From positions 34,275,596 through 34,339,595 of the forward strand of contig CM068582.1 in the NCBI GenBank assembly GCA_035048485.1: a DNA stretch of 64,000 bases. The letters run 5' to 3'. The stretch's first letter is position 1, and each line of letters starts with the position of its first letter. A program made the translations under genes and the position numbers. Source of the DNA: Pteria penguin. Taxonomy: Eukaryota > Mollusca > Bivalvia > Pterioida > Pteriidae. The notes under the pieces were generated by a model. It did not search any database, was not told where the DNA came from, and worked only from the letters and a program-made list of their open reading frames with translations. Positions 25,690 through 33,600 of the stretch are shown one piece after another.

Positions 25690-27573
25690 CATTAGTTCGG
25701 TAGTTGTAGTTACGTCGTTTACACTGATTATTATGATTAATTATAGTTAACATTGTTATACTTAGAAGCTCATGGCGGATGTGACTGGTAGATAGGGGAT
25801 GCTTACTCCTAGATGGTTTATGATCCAATCTCTCTTTCTTCATAGATCTATGTTTGCTCATTGCTGCAAACTGTGTTGTATTCACATAGATTGCGATAAT
25901 CATTATGCTTCGGTTCCTTGTACATTACTCTACATGTGTAGTGTATAAGAAATCCCTATAAAATACACATCTATTAGAAAAATAGTGAGTTGTCAATTAT
26001 ATTTTAGTGGCGATCTTAATGTGTACGTGGCGTCCAAGGACATGGCTTTAGTTACATCGTTACGTGGAGGTCACACTAAAACAGTTCGCTGTTCCCTTTG
26101 GGATGAATTGGTGAGTGCATATCAATTTATATCAAGCATCTGTCTTAAATCTTGTAGGGGCAGGCTTAGTGTAGTGGTTAAGCGCCTGGCTTGCGGCGCC
26201 GACGATCCGGGTTCGATCCCTGGATTGCGCCACTATGTTTAAGAGGTTGGTTGCCTCCTGCTTCCATGTCGCGATATAACTGAAAAATTGTTGAAAGCGA
26301 TGTAAAACACCAATCAACCAACTTAAATCTTGTTGAACTATTATTGAACTGATACCGACATTGTTTACAACGGAATATATGTTTTATCTTTGTACATATG
26401 AAGGCAAAGTCGCTGATCACCGGGGGAGAGGATTCATTACTTTGTCTATGGGCAACAACAACTTCATCAAAAGCAACTGGAAATCAAAACAAGGTATTCC
26501 ACATGGATGTGTATCTCTGTTTATTCGATTCATGTATTAGACTTTGATGGTGGGTCTAGACATTATTCATGTATGTTTTGATTTTTATGAGAGAGAGAAA
26601 AAAATTCAAAACTAAAACTGTTATTGGATATATGTATCTCAAGGCCATATATTTATGATTTATTATAAAGCCTGCAACGAAGTAGGGGGTATATTGGAAT
26701 CAACTTGTCTGTCCGTCCGTCCGTCCGTCTGTACTGTTTGGGGACTTGTGCTCTCTATAGTCATGAACTTTTCTGGATTTTCAAACTTATCTTTCTTAGA
26801 ATCTATTGACATTTTACATTGAGATTTATAATCACTTACAAGCGTGCAAATCTGACAATGAACACGTCCGCAGTTTTTAGAGGCTAGACATGTGATTCAT
26901 TATGGGCGGGATGATATTTTAACATAAACTTGTCTGTTTCATTTTGGGACTTTGACCTATCCAAAGACATAAACTTGTCTGGAGTTTATTTTTTCATTGA
27001 TTATACCTTATGAACAGTAAGGGTAATAGGTTTTAATATACGGTACAAATGTATAACATGACCATGACCTGGGCTCACTGTAACTCTGTGAATAAATTTG
27101 CTCTTATTCAACTTTGCTGCCACGGGGTTATTTGTCCCGATGGGACAGTTCTTAGTTTTCTTAAGCATTAGGTGTTAGGATGGTCCAGTGGTGTCGCACG
27201 GGACTTCAGATTTGAGGGTCCGGGTTCGATTCCTGCAGTCGGCTAGTATTTTTCACATGTGATATACCTTCATCTGCCATCTCATCTGTCCTTGGGATGA
27301 GACAGTATCCACCGAGGCCATGTGTCACAGTATACGTTGTCACGTGAAGTATCCTTTACTGCTTCGGTTGGTCAAGTTGGATAAGACAGAATAATAAGGC
27401 AATGCAACATACAGGCGCCGCCATACGTGTAGTAAACTCGGAGTTACATAAAACGATTTCAAAACAAACAATGCTGAAGCATAATTTGTTTAATCATACT
27501 TTTTAATTTATTTTATTTTCAGTCTAACTTGAAGATGAAGAAGTCTGTGTCAAAGAAGTCAAGACCGTACTGA
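893..27573 (+). CDS. WDR89: WD repeat-containing protein 89 (WDR89-like), 5' end missing, 11 coding exons
   Basis: A spliced WD40 beta-propeller gene. Coding exons with GT..AG borders and consistent phase: 893-1072 (acceptor could be 898), 1979-2022, 3108-3222, 3612-3675, 4731-4862, 7528-7614, 9773-9817, 24253-24329, 26008-26110, 26404-26493, 27523-27573 (TGA). Together they give about 328 aa, against 387 aa that I recall for human WDR89, so roughly the first 50-60 residues lie off the left edge. Recognisable blocks in order: KCWDLRTSK, LDVNSNDFILCAGTEQ, SHQDDITQVCFHPTDPNKL, GSTDGLVCMYNI, IGWCGTKETDLYCVTH, HFIGGSHSGDLNVYVA, GGHTKTVRCSLWDE, LITGGEDSLLCLW, then a basic tail ending SKKSRPY. These align colinearly with my memory of vertebrate WDR89. 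WD40 propellers serve as protein-interaction platforms; the precise role of WDR89 is poorly known. The intron between 9817 and 24253 is 14.4 kb and is filled with repeats. Confidence 0.93.
1200..1320 (+). repeat. Local direct duplication in a WDR89 intron
   Basis: The phrase tcactaacccc(c)a followed by a 'cctagtgattt' end occurs twice about 75 bp apart, joined by a similar TTAAGATATTAG/CAAGATATTAG segment. It is a short diverged tandem duplication with no coding content. Confidence 0.45.
2425..2508. repeat. 40 bp-arm inverted repeat (MITE-like hairpin)
   Basis: The left arm begins gggttaccttgcaagtgttt and the right arm ends with its near-complement ggtaaccc. The arms run 2425-2464 and 2470-2508 with a loop of about 5 bp and a few mismatches. 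It lies in the WDR89 intron 2023-3107. No ORF is present, so it is either a short palindromic MITE or the core of one. Confidence 0.65.
5140..5212. repeat. 30 bp-arm hairpin in WDR89 intron
   Basis: The arm tgatctacctctaggtctta.. at 5140-5169 is mirrored by ..agaggtagatca at 5183-5212 with only a few mismatches and a 13 bp loop. A transcript of either strand would fold into a near-perfect 30 bp stem. It could be a MITE remnant or a small hairpin RNA source; sequence alone does not decide. Confidence 0.65.
5573..6010 (+). repeat. 27 bp minisatellite
   Basis: About 15 diverged copies of a 27 bp unit, consensus ggcaagtgggaaggtttgcc followed by agtgaaa. Because 27 is a multiple of three, open frames on both strands read as repetitive peptides (KGKWE.LPV on plus, LPFTGK.SH on minus). 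I regard those as artefacts of the array, which lies inside the WDR89 intron 4863-7527. Confidence 0.85.
6658..7047 (+). repeat. 34 bp minisatellite
   Basis: About eleven copies of cactactgcacacactcctc followed by aatagaccatattc, 34 bp each and highly similar. The last unit runs directly into the palindrome at 7035-7212, and that palindrome's right arm contains the reverse complement of the unit's AATAGACCATATTCC part. Confidence 0.85.
7035..7223. mobile_element. Palindromic MITE abutting the 34 bp satellite
   Basis: The left arm reads AATAGAC.ATATTCC.GTTTTGA, CTTTTTGTC..AGCT, TTTTGGCG, TTTTTCATAGTGACGT. The right arm is the imperfect reverse complement down to GGAATATGGTCTATT at about 7212-7223. 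The centre is near 7128. Arms are about 85 bp with several mismatches. No target-site duplication could be assigned because the left end is continuous with the satellite. Confidence 0.7.
7567..8621 (+). repeat. 58 bp minisatellite derived from a WDR89 exon end and its 5' splice site
   Basis: The first unit is the last 48 bp of WDR89 exon 7528-7614 plus its donor GTAAGAATTA. It is followed by about 17 intronic copies of the same 58 bp unit (for example ctgcatatc.gggacacaga followed by GGAGGTGAGAGTTA). The first intronic copy, 7622-7680, is closest to the exon; later copies share derived changes such as CAGCATTTCTTAG. About ten copies keep an AG|GTGAG or AG|GTAAG donor-like junction. The array therefore arose by tandem duplication across an exon-intron border. 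Confidence 0.88.
8622..9772 (+). other. WDR89 intron remainder, no gene seen
   Basis: AT-rich intron sequence between the 58 bp array and the acceptor at 9771-9772. No conserved coding block, tandem array or clear inverted repeat was seen. Confidence 0.55.
9818..9829 (+). promoter_or_regulatory. Tandem duplicated 5' splice site of WDR89 exon 9773-9817
   Basis: The exon ending in a Lys codon is followed by GTAAGTGTAAGT, two consecutive perfect metazoan donor hexamers. Use of the second donor would add exactly two codons (Val-Ser) and keep the frame. Both products therefore remain coding. Confidence 0.7.
10232..13885 (+). repeat. 59 bp minisatellite, about 60 copies (3.65 kb)
   Basis: Consensus unit ggatgggttcaggaggggat, ccttgattgagtaccttgta, attccacttgtgtttggaa (59 bp, with 57-60 bp length variants). 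Unit variants recur in blocks: GGATAATTTCAGG, ATCACTGATTG, TTCTAGTCGTG and AAATCCTCTTG each mark units that recur at intervals, which suggests higher-order amplification. Copies decay at the right edge (13780-13885). The array lies in the 14.4 kb WDR89 intron. Confidence 0.92.
14061..14255 (-). other. Unrecognised 64-codon open frame, coding-like composition
   Basis: The frame begins MSYYSDFRTVTF and is rich in acidic, Asn and Arg residues (..REEDAVDLVRKRCDQ..) rather than the Leu/Ile/Tyr-rich product of random AT-rich frames. I recognise no family. It is antisense inside a WDR89 intron, next to a SINE, with no visible neighbouring exons. It may be a fragment of a mobile element or chance. 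Confidence 0.2.
14518..14782 (-). mobile_element. tRNA-derived SINE (family B), older copy with target-site duplication
   Basis: Read on the minus strand it starts with a tRNA-like head (A-box around ggcctagtggta, B-box region around ggtttgag) and continues with the central region seen in the other family B copies (reverse complements of ACCCGAAGCAGTGAGGGATC and CACGTATATGGTGGCGGCAT). Flanking 12 bp direct repeats ttgttattccga at 14506-14517 and 14783-14794 mark the insertion. Confidence 0.85.
14826..14904. repeat. (TA)n microsatellite
   Basis: About 39 uninterrupted TA dinucleotides. The array abuts a Penelope terminal fragment on its right side and may be its target or 5' junction. Confidence 0.95.
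14930..14973 (+). ncRNA. Hammerhead-ribozyme-like motif, terminal repeat copy a
   Basis: In type I order: stem I CATTAC, core CTGAAGA (fits CUGANGA), stem II GGC-7 nt loop-GCC, core AAAA where GAAA is required, palindromic stem III CACGTG, cleavage dinucleotide TA, and stem I partner GTAATG. Penelope-like elements are known to carry minimal type I hammerheads in their terminal repeats. The only core mismatch is G12 to A, in a GCC|GAAA context where CG to CA decay would explain it. The copy is probably inactive. Confidence 0.6.
15053..15140. repeat. (TA)n microsatellite at the centre of the Penelope palindrome
   Basis: About 44 TA dinucleotides flanked on the left by gttggaggttatctt and on the right by its perfect reverse complement, so it is the loop or spacer of the head-to-head repeat. 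Confidence 0.95.
15201..15244 (-). ncRNA. Hammerhead-ribozyme-like motif, terminal repeat copy b
   Basis: Identical to the motif at 14930-14973 but on the minus strand, within the inverted terminal copy. It has the same stem I, CTGAAGA core, stem II, CACGTG stem III and the same G12-to-A change. Confidence 0.6.
15376..15980 (+). pseudogene. Degenerate Penelope-like polyprotein C-terminus with GIY-YIG endonuclease
   Basis: Reading the plus strand gives a linker with a KSKRQPKNLK-like block, a Cys-bearing basic region (TKCKNKKSKVCD) and then NVIYVISCDKCKEE followed by IGST, the GIY-YIG nuclease signature of endonuclease-positive Penelope-like elements. Downstream are HR, a spaced His pair, and the end RDYIKYFC-stop. 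Two lesions are visible: a frameshift after the RQPK block (near 15491) and a stop codon (TAA, near 15723) exactly where the Tyr of the YIG motif should be. No reverse transcriptase is present, so the copy is 5' truncated and dead. GIY-YIG nucleases nick the insertion target in this element class. Confidence 0.78.
16074..16117 (+). ncRNA. Hammerhead-ribozyme-like motif, terminal repeat copy c
   Basis: Third copy, in the 3' terminal segment after the GIY-YIG remnant. All motif positions are conserved with the other two, including the G12-to-A change, so the change predates the duplication or was in the source element. Confidence 0.6.
16719..16745. repeat. (CT)n microsatellite
   Basis: A short run of CT dinucleotides with a TT interruption near its end. 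Confidence 0.8.
16815..16858 (-). mobile_element. Fragment of SINE family B central region
   Basis: The stretch ACCTGAAGCAGCGAGGGATC and the following CTTTTACATGCCACACCTG match the central region of the family B SINEs at 14518, 24361 and 28252. No tRNA head or tail remains. Confidence 0.6.
17868..18014 (+). mobile_element. tRNA-derived SINE (family A), diverged copy
   Basis: The head has an A-box-like TAGCTTAGTGGTTAAGC and a B-box GGTTCGAATCC, followed by the family A body (GTTGAAAAGGTTGGTTACCT, GTCGAAAGCGACGTTAAACA) and the end CGATCAACTAAC. It is more diverged than the copies at 26156, 35461, 55699 and 59304, and I could not assign a target-site duplication. Confidence 0.75.
19943..20102 (+). 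repeat. 47 bp satellite, left part
   Basis: About 3.5 copies of a unit near tttaggtcacaatttctctc + attgctgcaggcacgtctgt + tgt. The array continues at 22644-22935 after the Helentron-like insertion. The 200 bp before it (19740-19940) are unusually CpG-rich with repeated TTACG words and are probably an older MITE. Confidence 0.75.
21300..21475 (+). repeat. tRNA-like module inside the Helentron-like element, copy 1
   Basis: Contains a B-box-like GGTTCAAATCC in GAGAGTAGCGGTTCAAATCC, a T run and the end CAACATATGAAATTAGG. The same 175 bp module recurs at 22138-22312. It looks like a tRNA-derived piece captured and duplicated within the larger element; no convincing A-box was found. Confidence 0.5.
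22138..22312 (+). repeat. tRNA-like module inside the Helentron-like element, copy 2
   Basis: Second direct copy of the module, with the same B-box-like sequence and the same GTTTTTAGATGTTTCTCAAC stretch after a T run. Confidence 0.5.
22644..22935 (+). repeat. 47 bp satellite, right part
   Basis: About six further units (for example tgcaggtacgtctcttgttc with aggtcacaattt). They continue the array interrupted at 20102. Unit length and phase resume cleanly if the inserted element is removed. Confidence 0.72.
22936..24252 (+). other. WDR89 intron stretch, no gene seen
   Basis: Apart from a 22 bp T run near 24078-24099 close to the acceptor of exon 24253-24329, no repeats or conserved coding blocks were seen. 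Confidence 0.5.
24361..24640 (-). mobile_element. tRNA-derived SINE (family B)
   Basis: On the minus strand: tRNA-like head with A-box TGGCCTACTGGATAAGG and B-box GGGTTCGACTCC, central region (complement of CCCGAAGCAGTGAGGGATC), and a 3' end made of (AAAC)n-type repeats seen here as gtttgtttgtttgtttg. It lies 30 bp after the donor of WDR89 exon 24253-24329. The frames that read through it (..GPTRSSEGSFTCHAY..) are not genes. No clear target-site duplication. Confidence 0.88.
25643..25687. repeat. (AGT)n trinucleotide repeat
   Basis: Fifteen AGT units. It produces a polyThr frame on the minus strand that should not be annotated. Confidence 0.95.
26156..26321 (+). mobile_element. tRNA-derived SINE (family A), young copy
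   Basis: The head GGGGCAGGCTTAGTGTAGTG contains the A-box and GGTTCGATCCC the B-box. The body includes TGTCGCGATATAACTGAAAA and ends in CCAATCAACCAAC. Perfect 12 bp target-site duplications cttaaatcttgt at 26144-26155 and 26322-26333. It sits 45 bp downstream of the WDR89 donor at 26111, inside a 293 bp intron. Confidence 0.93.
26668..27060 (+). repeat. Interspersed repeat with (GTCC)n segment, unclassified
   Basis: Begins GCCTGCAACGAAGTAGGGGG and carries CTGTCCGTCCGTCCGTCCG, a motif typical of many mollusc repeats. No terminal repeats could be fixed. It lies in the last WDR89 intron. Confidence 0.4.
27061..27162 (-). mobile_element. Hairpin-headed repeat, fragment
   Basis: On the minus strand it reads ACTGTCCCATCGGGACAAAT, then ACCCCGTGGCAGCAAAGTTGAA. 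This is the same head (13 bp hairpin, C-run, GCAACAAAGT) as the repeats at 47188 and 63466. The internal part is cut short. Confidence 0.6.
27174..27465 (+). mobile_element. tRNA-derived SINE (variant C) sharing family B central region
   Basis: The tRNA-like head has A-box TGGTCCAGTGGTGTC and B-box GGTTCGATTCC. The body (GGGATGAGACAGTATCCACC, CACGTGAAGTATCCTTTACT, GCTTCGGTTGGTCAAGTTGG) corresponds in order to the reverse complement of the family B centre, while the head differs. It lies just before the last WDR89 coding exon. Confidence 0.75.
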
Positions 27574-27634
27574 GTGCGTGTGCATGTATCTTATGCCAAT
27601 CATATATATTATCTTACTTACAAATCTTTATTTT

Positions 27635-27640
27635 AATAAA
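27635..27640 (+). terminator. Polyadenylation signal of WDR89
   Basis: AATAAA lies 62 bp after the WDR89 stop codon and is followed by ordinary AT-rich sequence. It is the first canonical hexamer downstream of the stop. Confidence 0.6.
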
Positions 27641-27858
27641 AGTATTCAACAAATCAGATTTGAAAGTTAAGTACTAATCGCAGTCTACTGACCGTACTTT
27701 ATGCATTAAATAACAAACGTGACTCATGTATGAAAAATTGTGTAAAGCCAGTTTTAATTGAATTTAAGAACTGATTTAAGAATGCATTAATGCAAGATTG
27801 AGTCACATTTAACCTAAAGGGCATTATTTCTGCTAATTGTATTAAAGTAATTTAAGCC

Positions 27859-27861
<3 letters not shown>

Positions 27862-27910
<49 letters not shown>
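27862..27910. repeat. (TA)n microsatellite
   Basis: About 24 TA dinucleotides in the gap after the WDR89 3' end. Confidence 0.95.
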
Positions 27911-27914
<4 letters not shown>

Positions 27915-28251
27915 AATTACATAAGAAAAAGAAAAAGCGATAAATAAAAGCACTATAACTGACAACGACATTTATAATGAACATATCTGTAAAAAGAACT
28001 TTTACATGGTGTGTTGTGAACAATAAATAAGATCCAATAATCCATGTATTTTCTCCATTAACATTTAAGAAAAAGGTTGAGACTTGACACTTAAGTGAAT
28101 GTAATAAAGAAGGTAAATATTATTCTTAACGCAATCTAGTCTATGTCAGGTTCACGTTTTACAATCATATACTAATATTCTGCCGTTTCGTTCAGTTTCT
28201 CGTTGCTTGTACTTAAAGGACATAAACTGATAACTTACCATTGTATTTAGA

Positions 28252-28530
28252 TTGATTGATTGATTGATTATGGTTTTACGTCACTCCACGATTATTTCAC
28301 GTATATGGTGACGGCATCTGCCTGATGCATTGCATACAAATTTAGACCTTTGCAACGGACCCACCCGAAGCAGTGAGGGATCTTTTACGTGCCATGCCTA
28401 TCGTGACACGGGACCTCGGTTTTTACTGTCTCATCCGAAAGACAGAACACCGGTGTGCCCAGGGCGGGAGTCGAACCCGGGACCTCTCAATCACGAGCCG
28501 AGCACCTTATGCACTAGGCCACACCGGCTT
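28252..28530 (-). mobile_element. tRNA-derived SINE (family B), young copy
   Basis: Near-identical to the copy at 24361, with a TTGATTGATTGATTA-type 3' tail (read on plus). Perfect 14 bp target-site duplications ccattgtatttaga at 28238-28251 and 28531-28544. B-box GGTTCGACTCC on the minus strand. Confidence 0.93.
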
Positions 28531-29382
28531 CCATTGTATTTAGAAAAAATCTGACTAATTAACAAATAACATATGCAAAAAGATGTTTGTCTTTTGATTG
28601 TGAGTGGAAAGGTGAATACATAAAACGGTCAACCACGTGCACACCAATTGCCACTTCACTTGACTGTCTTAAGTCGCTACCATATCTGATATCTTATCAA
28701 ATAGTTTTTACTTATTTGTGAACGACCATGACCTTTAGAAACCAAGAATGAGAGGTGTAAGCGTCTCCTAGTCGACTAACAACACCCGTCGTGATCACAG
28801 GCAATAAAATAATCCAACACTATATGTATTAATGTGGACTAACACTCTTCCGAGAGTGTCATAGTTACACAACGTCAGAACAGGAAATATTTTGGGCAAA
28901 CATTCATTTTACAGTAGTATGAGAAACTCTTGATTTAATATGCATTGGTATCTGATTACACAATAAAAATAAAGAGATTTCCCTGAAGTATTCATCAGAT
29001 TATTGTACATATCGATTGAATCTATTTAGAAACATTCTGTTAAGCAATGGTGTTAAAACTACTTTAATATGAATAGATATCGCGTTTATATTGATTTATA
29101 GATGTCATTAATTGTTTTCCGGAACTCGTATGACGCAAGTCCGGTTTAGGTTCTGGAATTACTATGTTTCTATAATTTGAAGATAGATCATTGTCTGAAA
29201 TAGCCATTCCATTGTTCATAATGAAAATAAAAGAATAAAGGAAAATCAATTTGATGAACGCATTTTAAAAGTCGAATCAAATTCTCTTTGAATTTTGCTA
29301 ACATTATAATGCATGAGGTATAAATTCGAAAGAGTACTAGATCTACTGGAGGTACGGCATTCAAAGTCTAGTTAAAACACCA

Positions 29383-29578
29383 GTGGCGGATTTAGAGGCC
29401 AGGGACCCCTTGTTTGGCCACAAATTTTCAAGGCATGTATAGATGATAAGGTGGAAAACACTCAAATAATATTAGTAAAACTCCTGATATGGCACCCAAA
29501 ATGGCTGAGTATTTTGGCTAACACTTGAGTTTCAGATGTGCCCCTCCCCCTTTTTTGTGGAAATCCTGGATCAGCCAC
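29383..29578. mobile_element. MITE of the GTGGCGGATCCA-type
   Basis: Left end GTGGCGGATTTAGAGG and right end CCTGGATCAGCCAC are inverted partners. The interior has a pyrimidine-rich CCCCTCCCCC stretch. Related ends occur at 40277-40448 and 56919-58029. Confidence 0.6.
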
Positions 29579-29868
29579 AGAACGCTGCAAAATTGATGTT
29601 GCTGGTTTCAGCAAGAACAATGGAATAATTCCAGGTGATGGTAAGTGTAGTTTTGGCTTCGATTGTAAAGTCGTTAATATCAGAAACATATCATTATAGA
29701 GACTTGCATGACTTAGGTGTTGTCTTTTAACCACCGACCAAAATTATATCCGCAACTATTTAGACATTCGAGGTCCGATGATTTATGCAACCAAATCAAA
29801 TACCTAAAAATCAACCCTGAATATCATTCATTTAAATTAACAATAAACTCGAACTATACGACATTATA

Positions 29869-29990
29869 TAAATATTACATTTTAAGGGGTGACATGCCAT
29901 TTTGTCAACCCGAGGTTCCTCTTCGCTTGACATTGTTTTGCAAGGATTGACAAAATGACGTGATGCCATGAGAAAAGTAATATTTATTTC
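29869..29990. mobile_element. Imperfect palindromic MITE
   Basis: AAATATTAC..GACATGCCATTTTGTCAA on the left is mirrored by TTGACAAAATGACGTGATGCC..GTAATATTT on the right, with a loop of about 35 bp. No coding content. Confidence 0.55.
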
Positions 29991-30387
29991 ATTATGACAA
30001 ATGTCACCTTAAGTATATTAAACTCTTAGAATATAATAATGTAACACTTTCACAAACTTTGCGATTAAATTACTGACGGTTGTCAAGGAAAACTTATAGT
30101 TGCCATATTTATAGTTCAGGAAGGATCGACTTGCGCACAACTTTTGCGCATTTGATTGTAAACTCTTATTGATTGTCATCTTCCAAATGATTCCATTGCA
30201 AAACCCCAAGTGACATTCAAAACTTTCAAATGCTTGATCAGCCAATCAATTGCAGGAACCTAACATGAAGCATGATAACATTGTTTGAAAACTAGTAAGA
30301 CAGTCAGCAGTGGTACGTGAGAAACGAATCGTCAAAAATAATGATGAGATCAGTCGCCCAGGAGTAGTTACTATGTTATTGGTCGGA

Positions 30388-30621
30388 TTGCAAAGCAATT
30401 CTGGTCTCGGGATTGGTGATGTCCGTCTGTCTGTCCGTCAACAATTTGTTTCTGGTTGAGTTAAAATATCAGCTACTAACTGGATTTTTTCTTTTGAATT
30501 AATAGGGATAGGATTTTTATACTTCACATATAAGATCTTTGTGATCAGAGCTTTCATTTGATACCGTAACTTTTGACCTCGTGACCTTGGCCTTGTTTCG
30601 AATTTGCTTTACAATCCGGTC
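30388..30621. mobile_element. Short element with GGATTGCAAAGCAA-type inverted ends
   Basis: cggattgcaaagcaatt at the left is mirrored by aatttgctttacaatccgg at the right (one or two mismatches). The interior has CCGTCTGTCTGTCCG. It resembles a 230 bp MITE; no target-site duplication was verified. Confidence 0.5.
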
Positions 30622-30639
30622 ATACTGTCTTTAGCGGTT

Positions 30640-33600
30640 TCTTTTTTCTTCATAGACATACTCGCTGTATATCATCCCAGTCAAGTGTGGGAGAATTGAA
30701 ATGCTCATATAAATTGGGTACATGAAAACCAATGCAAATGTTGAGACCCCAAAAAAAAAATAATAACAGGGAAGTATGAATTTAATTATCAAGTACTGAA
30801 ATGGGTATCGTAACATAATTAATATGGACGCAAGAGCAAAAAAATGTAAGTTATCAAAACTCTGTCTATAGATTCTACTGTATACTGATGCCCTCGTACT
30901 GTTTGTCTTAAACAGAATTGTTTGGTGGTGCGTATGATGTTGTTCATATAACATAATACAAACTTCAACATAAGGAAAGAAATTTCAGACTTGATACACA
31001 TAATGTTCAAAGTAGGAGGAATATACCTGTTGTTTCTGGTGGTCAGCCTTCAACAGCACATACCTAGAAACTCTTTAGTTTCTTGTTCAGAAAGCTGCTT
31101 CTCGGAAATTATGCAACCGAGTTGAATTGTTTCCTCGTTTACATATACTCGTAATTCTTCTGATTTCAACTCAACTTGTACATAGCCCATCCAAATACAA
31201 TCAATACTCCATATTTTAATAATGTATATATCAATTTTAAATCTACCATGCACTTGTACAGATGAAATCTACCTTTTTGTAATTTTGATATTCAGCCTTC
31301 ATGCACTGTAATGTGTTGTTGTGTGAAAAAGCAATGCATATTATTTTACTCTGAAATTGCTTTAGTCGTGCACCAGGTGTAGCGTTCGTCCATAAATAAT
31401 TAAAAGTAATATCATATACGTTTACTATGAAACTTTATTCATTTTTAACATCTACATCATGGACAAATAATCAGTATGAATAAGTAGAATGTAATAACAA
31501 ATGATATAATAATAATAATAATAATCCTCATTATTATCATTATTAGTGGTGCCACAACAATTATTATTACTTAACTGGCATGGCATAGATACGAAATTTC
31601 TGTAGCAGCATTGTGACAAACGTGTGTCTTGACCATTTATTCTTCAACGTCTGCATAACTTATATTTTACTGTACATCCATTCATTGTAAGACAAAATCA
31701 TATTTCTACAGAGGCGTCTAAATTTTGCAGAAAAAAAAAATACGATTTCTGTGTTTTCAACAAAGAAACGATGATATATTGTTAATTATAAATAAACAAA
31801 ATTGGCACATAGGTTACTACGATGTATACACTTAAAAAGGAGTTATCTAGTAAAACAAGGACGGTGTTCAAAGTACACTACGGTAAAAGGACGGACTTAC
31901 AAAGGCACCTATGGTAGACAAGGGCTCAGTAACCAGCAGCTGTAGAGAAGGAATGGACGGAAAATATACTACATGCCATGACAAAATGCTCCGTTGTTAA
32001 CAAGCTACAAAAATACACGAGTCTAAATTTGGCAAATAATTTCGTTGTTTAATGAGAGTTGAAGTATTGAATCACTAATCAAATTCATACAACGTAAATA
32101 ATAACTGGGGAGCCAAACCCTAAACTGTAATGAAAGTTTGGAATAAGAGAAATACTATTTTACTCTTGATAAGATACAATTGTTCAGTTTTAAAACAACA
32201 TAACATATGTATTTCTGTTTTATGCATCTAAACTGTACCCGAACATAATGCATATAAAAAAGAGGTATGTAAATTCTTGGAAATAATACATGTTCTATGC
32301 TGTTTTGTATCTGCTTGCCATATAACTTCTAGCTGATCTTTAATAATATATCAACGTATTTTTAAAACAAGTATTTTCTTTATCGTCAGTTTGACGAAAA
32401 TTTAAAATCTTGGAGTAAGATACATTATCTTTATTTGAACCAAATATATTTTCACTAAAATGAATGTTTTAAATAATCTATATAAAAACTTAATTTCAAA
32501 TCTATAAAATCGTGTGTACAATTCATCTGAAAATGTGTGTGACTGACACTATAACAAACAAGTTCTCTTCGCCACAAAGAATGTACACCAACCCATTAAT
32601 TGAGTTAACACGATTGAGAAATCGATTAAAACTATGTGAATCCTGTATCTTGGTAAAATCCTGTATCTTGGTACAATTTGGAAACAGACATGTAAGAAAC
32701 ACTCATTTCGAAGATTCAAAAGATCATAACATGCCTGGTTTTTAATATATATACATATGCTTTTGATTTTTATCTGCATAGTTCCTTAGCCTGGTACGAA
32801 CAGGTCCAATATCTTCAATAGAATTGTTCAGAACATACGTCAAAATATTTGAATAGATGATCTTTCTGTGTTACACACACATATATATAAGAGTATCACG
32901 TTATAAATAGCACGTTGTTCAGTTTTCATGGAAATTAGAATATATAAGCATTTGCAATCAATAACAAAGTAAAACTGGCTAGATCAAATATAAACAACAT
33001 AGTATAAAAATACAAAACGCTGACTTCGCTAGCAACAAAAAAGAAACAGATTTATCAACAAATAATTCAGATCATATCGGAGTTTTGGCGGTATTTTTCT
33101 ATGAATATGTAGCACTTGACAAAACAGCACTTGTGAACAAAAACATAACCATTTCTTTTCTTTTCAATAAACAAAAACATTCTGTATACTTGTAACAATT
33201 TTTCTGTATTTAATTCTTAACTATGCACTTCCTTTCCCATGGTTTATTAATTCAAGATTGAATTAGCAGCAGCATTTGAAACCAATACATATAACAAGTA
33301 CATATTTAGATATGTACTCGCTTAAACGTTCGGCAGGAGGTAGATACTTTCTATGAAAAGTGATAACTCTAAAAGCGGTACTCAATTCGTCAAGGCAGAA
33401 AATATACCATCTGACTACAAGCAAAAACGTTGCATAGTAAAGAAACATAACAATGTATTCTGTTGATACAAAACGTATTTCTGATGTTTTTAGACGGACA
33501 CTTTGTTCATTATAGTTGCGATGACATGTTGATATCTCCTGACAAGTAGCATGTTATATGTACTGATTATGAATAATTTTATTTACAAATATATAACATA

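Noticed and set aside
26157..26235. Possible genuine tRNA gene (good A and B boxes)
   Set aside because: The sequence continues into the SINE body and is bounded by target-site duplications; the cloverleaf arms are incomplete. The same holds for the other tRNA-like heads.
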